Shown here: one piece after another, positions 57,881-64,000 of the stretch
How positions within the stretch are numbered: the stretch's first letter is position 1
Layout: each line of letters starts with the position of its first letter
NCBI RefSeq assembly: GCF_032884065.1
Contig: NC_088868.1
Coordinates: 10,602,335 to 10,666,334, forward strand
DNA length: 64,000 bases
Source: Artemia franciscana
Lineage: Eukaryota; Arthropoda; Branchiopoda; Anostraca; Artemiidae
Reading direction: 5' to 3'
Translations under genes and position numbers: made by a program
Notes under the pieces: generated by a model
What the model was told of the DNA's origin: nothing
Seen by the model: the letters and a program-made list of their open reading frames with translations, nothing else
Databases searched by the model: none

Positions 57881-58865
57881 AGTAATAAGGCGTAACCAAT
57901 GCCTTGAGCTCTCAAATCACAATAGGTATAATTAATTCATGAAACAAAAAGAAAAACTCATTAAACTGCATATTCAATTTTAATCTGTTGACACACACTT
58001 CAGTTCACAGATAAGAAGTGAAATTTGGTTCTTATCTTTCCGGTCTATTAAACTTATCAATTTATCACCATAACCTGCCATCGGTTGTCAACGATGAAAA
58101 TTCTATATTCAACTCGTTATTTCAATTTTCAGTGTAAGCGCTTTACATATGTTACTTGGCTTAAGGTGTACAAACACGTGTCTCTGAATACAAACAAAAA
58201 CTTGGGTTTACTTAGTTTAATTTTACTAGCATTTAAGGCTTGTTGGGGGGAGGGGATGCAAAAAAAAACTTAAGAAACATATCAAAACTGTGTTTATGCA
58301 TTTTAATACATATTTTTGTGTTGGGAAAACATTTTTTTTTTTGGGGGGGGGGGGGTAATCCCCTCATCCTGCTCCCTGGATTTGGTCTTACTATTATTGA
58401 TAGCCTATAATTTTTTTTTATGTTAATCCTAAAATGACCTATAAGGTTGAAGAAAACTCGGAGATCCATATAACTTTTATTGGTGACGAATTGTTACAAT
58501 TTAGAGAATAGCCTATACAACCAGTCTTATTCTATAGATTAAAACTTAACTTACCATGCTTTTCTTCAAGTTAATCTCTTATAATGTTTTCTTTGGGGAA
58601 TTTTCTGTAAGAGAGAGAATTTTCAAAGGTAGAAATTCTCCATGGGGTAGTTTTCCATCCCATCACAGAAGTGAAGGAATATATTCCCCCCTGAAATGTT
58701 TTTCGGACGTAACAAAAATGAATAGAAAAAAAATAGTTATTCGTTTTCTATAACCCCCCTGAAAAATTCTTTTTTTAAACCCCAACCCATAAAAAATCCT
58801 GGATACAGCCCTATTGCAGATTGATTTTCAAATTAGCCTAATAACCAAAATTTTCCACCCACGCA
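57881..58865. other. no gene; poly-G/poly-C bearing repeat debris
   Basis: A T/G run at 58331-58355 and phrases such as 'aaaaatcctggatacagccc' look like eroded transposon ends. The frames at 58085-58273, 58233-58469 and 58556-58753 show no domain. Confidence 0.4.
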
Positions 58866-58869
58866 AAAA

Positions 58870-59230
58870 ATTCATGCATACTCCCAAATAACAATTACTT
58901 TATATTAGTAATGGATCACATTTCATAACTTAAATACCTTTCTCCTGTGTCTTTTTTAGGGGGGGGGGATTGAGTCAAACTTGCAGTAACCTAATGTTAT
59001 TCCAGCCGATTAAACCTTTTGAAAATTAATGTTTTGCTGATTGAGTTTATTGTAATCCTGGCCAGCGTAGTTGGTCTGGGGAAGCCTAACTAGGGCTTAG
59101 CTCTAGCTTTTCATTAGGGTGGGGGGGGGGGGGGGGGGGGTAAGAGGGGTCTATATCCAAAGAGTCAAGGGGACGGATAATAATTCTTTTCTCCAATTTG
59201 TTTGTTGCTTTTTGGGTGGGGGCATGTGAT
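58870..59230 (+). repeat. highly diverged foldback-family internal segment and G20 tract
   Basis: 'catactcccaaataacaatt' and 'catttcataactt' followed by a G run parallel the HE internal segment (cacttcccaataaccatt... ttataacttg). A run of 20 G occupies 59121-59140. Alignment by eye only. Confidence 0.35.
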
Positions 59231-59689
59231 TCAACGCTGACTAGCCTATCCTGCGTCTCTTCAATTTTTTTTTTTTTTTGCGCGTCTTGGACCAAAATTC
59301 TACCCTAAATATTTTATCTACAACAATGTAACATTCAATAGCTTACATAGCTAGTAGTTCAATATAATGAAAACAATTCCTATAAGACTGTTTTAAAGAA
59401 TAAATTTAAACAAATCTTCTGTTTTCAGAATATTTTATCCACGGCCTCATTATAAATTCATTCGTGATCCAGTAGCCTAGTCGCCAAGACGGACTATAGT
59501 TTTTGAAATGAAACAAAATTTATAATCTCTTTTTGTCGTTTCCTGTAACCATTTTGGCTTACGGATTTCATTATAAATTCATTTATTTTGCTGGCTAGCA
59601 ACTGAAAGTAAGTTTGTTCAATTTTTGTGTTGTCAAATTAATTAATTAAATTTTTAGCGTGGGAAATTTCAACTTAAAATTTGAAAGGG

Positions 59690-59830
59690 AGGGCGGGCAA
59701 AAAAAAATTTCAACAGAAAGTAAAGAAAAACACTAAATTTAAAGCGAACAGAAATTAGCCTAATGAGTGGGGGGGTTGCTCTATACTGCTCCCTTATTAT
59801 GAATTTGCTAATAGGACTAAGTTTTTCTAA
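59690..59830 (+). repeat. diverged foldback hairpin arm
   Basis: 'caacagaaagtaaag', 'aaagcgaacagaaatta' and 'ctgctcccttat' follow the order of the HE left arm, with one arm only. Confidence 0.5.
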
Positions 59831-60046
59831 AAGTGTTTAAACAATCAATTCGTCTTCATTCACTTTCGACAATAGAACTACAACTTTCTGCGAAAAAGTT
59901 TTTTTTTCTTAAGTGGGAAACAAATAAAGAAGTTTGTGCGTTAGATATATACAAAATGTAGTATGTGCCGACTTGAAAAAAAAATCTCAACTCAATAGAT
60001 AAATTTTCTGTGGGAGAAATTTTTCATTGGGGGGATTCCCGAAAAT

Positions 60047-61235
60047 ATAGTGAGGAGTGAGCCGGCTTAATAGTAACCGAAACTCACTGAGTAAAAATAG
60101 TAACTATACATCAAATGAATTAGATTTTTAGGCTGATTTTAAATGTATAAGTTTTATCAGATTTAGTCCTACCCATCGAAAGTTACGAGCCTGAGAAAAT
60201 TTACATTATTTTCGAAAAAAGGAGTAAACACCCCCTAAAAGTCATAGAACCTTAATGAAAATCACATGATCAGATTCAGCATTTCAGAGAACCCTACAGT
60301 TGAAGTTTCAAGATTCTATCTCGAAAATGTGGAATTTTGTAATTTTTGCCAGAAGAATGATAACGGATACGTGTTTATTTTATTTTTTTTCCCAGGGATG
60401 ATCGTATCAATCCAGTGGTCCTACAATGTAGTGAGAGGGCTCATTCTAACGGAAATTAAAATTTATAATGCTCTTTTTAGGGGACCAAGAAAACTGGAGG
60501 GCAACTAGGCCCCCTCCCACGCTCGTTTTTCCTAGAGTCATCGGATCAAAATTTCAAGATACTAATTTTGTTCAGCATACTCAAAAATCTATGTCTTTCA
60601 GGACAACTTAATCCCCCCAAGCCCCCGAGGGAAGGGCTGCAAGTTATGAACTTTGCCCATTATTTAATCATGGTATTGGTTATTGAAAGTATACAGACGT
60701 TTTCAGGGGGTATTTTTTCTAGTGGTGGGGAGGGGGTTACGTAAGAGGATTTTTCCATGTGGGAAGAGAATTCCCATGAAGGTGCGCTAGATTCTGTAAC
60801 ATTAATCTGAAAAACAATGAGAAATTAAATTAAAAAAAAAGTTTTTTCAACTGAAAGTAAGGAGTAACATTAAAACTTGAAACAAAGAGAAATTATCATG
60901 TATATGAGGGGGTTCGTCCCCTCCTCAATACCATGCTCTTTACGCTAAAGTATATTTAGTAATTTCAAAAGAGCTATTTATTCTAATTAAACCACCTTTG
61001 TAATTCATTATTGACGAGGGGACGAACCCCCTCATATGCGTAATAAAAATTTACAAATATAGGGGTTTATTGTGTAAGTTAATTTGTAAGTTATGTATAT
61101 TTATTATTAATGAAAAAGTTTCTTAAAATAAAATTAGAAGTTCTAGTGGATTTTTTAAGTAACCAAAACAATTGGAGGGCAACCAGGTCCCCTCCCCGTC
61201 TCTTTTTCTCAAAATTGTCCGATCAAAACTTTGAG
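60047..61235 (-). mobile_element. foldback element HE4, interrupted by a CR1/L2-like retrotransposon
   Basis: On the minus strand the order matches HE2: the segment corresponding to ~20060-20150 (61235-61150), hairpin region (61070-60836, with 'gagggggttcgtcccctcct' mirrored by 'gaggggacgaaccccctcat'), then the 3' part down to 'gtttcggttactatt' and a degraded ctcactcctcac terminus. The terminal hairpin is lost. At 61235 the sequence breaks off inside 'gatcaaaactttgag' where the retrotransposon starts, so the remaining 5' part is expected beyond position 64000. Confidence 0.8.
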
Positions 61236-61583
61236 ATAAGATAAGGCAAGATTTATTCATCACGAAACACACATACAATATTACATTTTACTATTTTCCC
61301 AAAGGCTATTTGGCCTGTAAAAAAGGGGAAAATGAACGAGCCACTTACTCAGAGAAGAAAAAAAAATAATCACTTACTCACAGAGAGAAGAGCAAAAAGG
61401 AGAAGAAAGGAAAATATAAATAAAATAAAAAACTATAGAAAACAAAACTAAATAGACTAATAGATTGAATAGACTAAATTAATTATGTAGATCTGTAGAT
61501 AAAATAGACTCCAATGAAATAATAAGGAAATATATATGCATACATACACGCATATAAACATATAAAAATAGATAAAATAATTT

Positions 61584-61868
61584 CTAAGAAGCCAATGAAT
61601 TTTTAATAATTTTTTTGAACAAACCGAATGAGTGGCACCTTCGAGCTGATTCGGGCAACTTATTCCATACAATATAAGTCGCAATTAAAGGATTAAAGTC
61701 TGACCTTACACAAGGAGTAAAAGGAACTTGAATATGATTTTTGGTATTGCGAAGATTATAATTATTCTGATCAGAGGCGAAAGATGGCTGAACACTTAGG
61801 GGGCGGGGGAGGTCACCATGATGCTGAGAAAAAGTAAAACATGCACACGAAAGAATATACAGTGACAC
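61584..61868 (-). pseudogene. CR1/L2-like ORF2 C-terminal domain
   Basis: It encodes YNLRNTKNHIQVPFTPCVRS, then IVWNKLPESAR and FKKIIKNSL, the conserved closing block of CR1/L2/RTE-like ORF2 proteins (NLRN...WNxLP...FKKxLK). It is separated from the thumb at 61939 by a frame break. Confidence 0.8.
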
Positions 61869-61938
61869 GAGATCAAGTAACGGGATAACTCTTGAACGGT
61901 TAGTTTCCTTAATGAGGTTTCTAGCTTTATTATAAACC

Positions 61939-63180
61939 TTAGAAAGTGGTTTTAACAGTGAAGGGAAAGGTTGAAATCCAAACTATTGGACAGTAGGAAA
62001 CGTAAGATCGGATCAAGGCGTGAAAAAGGATTTCCAAAATTGATCCAGGGAAAATATGTTTGAGTTTCCTTAGAATACCGAGACTCCTGCAAATCTTCAT
62101 TTTAATCAAATCAATGTGACGCTTGAAAGACAAGTTTTCATCAACAAGAATGCCCAAAAAACGAACATATCGATCTTTAGATCTGTGAATTATCCTATTT
62201 GGCTGATAAATTTCTGATAACTTGGGATAAATCTGAGAAACATGCGAAAATATCAAAAAATTGGATTTTGAATAATTTAGGGTAAGAAAATTAGCATCAA
62301 GCCATGAAATTACTTTTCTCAAACAAGTATTCCAAGTTTAATCGAAGCTTGGATTCACAGTTTCCCGAAGTGCCGAGTGTGCTATCATCAGCAAAACAAA
62401 CAAGGACATCAGAAGATGGCGAACTATAGCTGGCACTAGGGGCAAGGGAAGGTTTAGGATGACAGAGTCTACAGCAATGAATAGGTTTCTGTTTTTTTAC
62501 TGCGTAAAAAATATCATTTATATAAATCAAAAATAGCACTGGCCCTAAAACTGATCCTCGAGGATCAGTTCACAGCCAAAATTCACTTGTGATTGACAGA
62601 AATTAAATTGTGGATTGGCAGAAATTAACCTATCATTCAAATAAGATTGAAACCAAGAAAATACATTTCCCCTAATGCCAAAATGAGACATCTTCGATAA
62701 AAGAATTTCATGGGTTAAGGAATCGAATGCCTTGCGAATATCCAGGAATATAGCAGCCGGAATTAATCCCGAATCCAATTCAGAATGTATAAAATTCAAA
62801 AGGGTCATACAGGCATGCTCAATGGAGTGCTTCATTCGGAAACCAAATTGAAAATCATGAAGAAACTCTTTAGATTTTAGAAATTTAAGCAGACGAGAAA
62901 GCATAGCCTTTTCGAAATAAAATTGAAATTGGTCGATAATTTGTTGGATCATTTCTTGGTCCACCTTTATAAAGAACAACAATCCGAGCACGCTTGAGAG
63001 GATCCGGAAAAACCCCATATTTAAATGAAAGATTAACAGTTTTGTAAGAGGCACAACTATTGAAGGAAAAATAGATTTAACTACCTTAGTAGGAATAGAA
63101 TCTGGCCCAGATGAAGATGAGTCTTTCAAGCCATTAACAATTTTATTAATTTCCATTTCTGTTACTGGATCTAGAAACAT
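61939..63180 (-). pseudogene. CR1/L2-like reverse transcriptase, frameshifted
   Basis: 63180-62545: GLKDSSSSGPDSIPTKV, then frame changes around 63010-62930 where a second frame carries YKGGPRNDPTNYRPISIL; motif A FLDIRKAFDS and HFGIRG...WFQSYL follow. Near 62570 another shift leads to PRGSVLGPVLFLIYIND (Gln replaced by Arg) and, after an unusually long ~35-residue stretch, FADDS (62384-62395). 62322-61939 is the thumb (KSNFLIFS, VRFLGILVDENLSFKRHID, LIRSYVSYCPIVW). Confidence 0.87.
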
Positions 63181-64000
63181 AGACTTAACACAAGAGGGCC
63201 CGAGGTAAGATCTAAAGTCCGACTTAGACCGAGATAAAGTAGCTGTGGAACAATATTATTACCAATACTAGCGAAAAATGAAGTAGATGCTTCTTGGACA
63301 TTAAGCTCACCCTCTACAGTCTCATCACCAATGACCAGACTCATAGGTAAAGAGCTATATTGAGAACCAGGTTTAAGCAGAGAATTTATTACCTTCCAAG
63401 TTTTACGAATATCCTTATTACACGCAGCAAAATTATTTAGATAATAGAGAGGCAAATCTTGAATTGACAAAGACGAATAGCACTCGTTGAAAGTGTAGCG
63501 CATTTATAATACCTCCAGAGATTATTTTTCCTTCTCCAGCTTTTGAGAAGTCCGGATGTCATCCATGGGTTTAGAGGAATAATCCTTTTAGACCTGCGAT
63601 TAGAAGGTGGTACTTTACAAATGCTAAGAATAGCCTCTTTTATGGTTCCATAAAACGAACCAAATAAACAAGAAAAATCCTTGTCATTATCAAATAAGCT
63701 CCACGAATTTTTCGCTAATTTAGCACCAAGAAGAGATAACTCATTCTCACCAAACCTAATAGAATAGGAATCAAACACTTGAGCCCGGTTATTCCTTCCC
63801 CGATTAAAACTGAACCGAGAATATATGGGAAAATGATCGGAGATATCAGTAACTAAAATTGAGTTTTCCTTCAAGCAAAGCGTAGAGAAGATATTGTCAA
63901 TCAAAGAAGCTGTAACATTAGTTACTCGTGTGGGGATGGATGTAGTTGGTAGAGTTCCTGCGGCAAGCATGGTTGAAAGAAAATCAACTGAAGCCGAAAA
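63171..64000 (-). pseudogene. CR1/L2-like ORF2: endonuclease C-terminus and linker
   Basis: 63970-63437 contains TNVTASLIDNIFST and VTDISDHFPI, the closing motifs of the apurinic-type endonuclease (SDH with the catalytic His), then the linker phrase NPWMTSGLLKSWRRKNNLWR. 63503-63171 continues the linker (CNKDIRKTWKVINSLL) to the RT. A frame break lies near 63480. The endonuclease start is beyond position 64000. Confidence 0.82.

Larger units (their letters stand above)
61236..64000 (-). mobile_element. CR1/L2-like non-LTR retrotransposon, near complete ORF2, running off the window
   Basis: From right to left on the minus strand: endonuclease C-terminus, linker, RT palm with catalytic motif, thumb and C-terminal domain, then a 3' end with AATAAA (~61247-61252) and a short direct-repeat tail (CTTATCTTATC). 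No RNase H and the wording of the RT motifs (KAFDSLTHEILL, FGIRG) fit the CR1/L2 group. Numerous frameshifts make it inactive. The 5' end lies outside the window. Confidence 0.88.

Noticed and set aside
1..64000. Prokaryotic-type systems (CRISPR arrays, toxin-antitoxin, operons)
   Set aside because: No regularly spaced short repeats with unique spacers, no compact gene clusters and clear eukaryotic features throughout.

Overview
This is a stretch of a repeat-rich metazoan genome, most likely an arthropod and plausibly a crustacean. The signs are spliced C2H2 zinc-finger exons with arthropod-style acidic N-terminal motifs, several clades of non-LTR retrotransposons, a hAT transposon and AT-rich non-coding DNA. 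I cannot name the species from sequence alone; the dominant repeat families remind me of brine shrimp (Artemia), which is only an impression. There is no operon, CRISPR array, rRNA or convincing tRNA.

Layout. 0-5.3 kb: a decayed RNase H-bearing non-LTR element (minus), then a 5'-truncated retroposon with an open RNase H frame (plus) sandwiched between two ~0.68 kb direct repeats. 5.3-13.1 kb: AT-rich DNA with no recognisable gene and a few repeat remnants. 13.1-23.6 kb (block Z1): a C2H2 zinc-finger gene with a 168-nt exon, an ~8.8 kb intron full of repeats, and a terminal exon with 11 fingers. 23.6-31.2 kb (block R1): retroelement fragments on both strands. 31.2-37.4 kb (block R2): a second direct copy of R1, ending at a 100-N assembly gap (37393-37492). 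37.5-46.7 kb (block Z2): a near-identical second zinc-finger gene. 46.7-54.6 kb (block R3): a third R copy, followed by a hAT element (54805-56601) with terminal inverted repeats and a perfect 8-bp target-site duplication. 56.6-61.2 kb: fragments of a foldback repeat family, poly-G tracts and no gene. 61.2-64 kb: a nearly complete but frameshifted CR1/L2-like retrotransposon on the minus strand, inserted into a foldback element and running off the window.

The only likely host genes are the two zinc-finger copies. Their exon phases match (1 base + 2 bases), both reading frames are intact, and they differ at very few residues. All else supported here is mobile-element or repeat DNA, and no multi-gene system is visible. 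The most notable points are the tandem Z/R segmental duplication (real or haplotypic), the very long direct repeats around the retroposon, a 1.5-1.6 kb foldback element family with inverted termini and a terminal hairpin, and a modular G-rich repeat family built from related sub-units.
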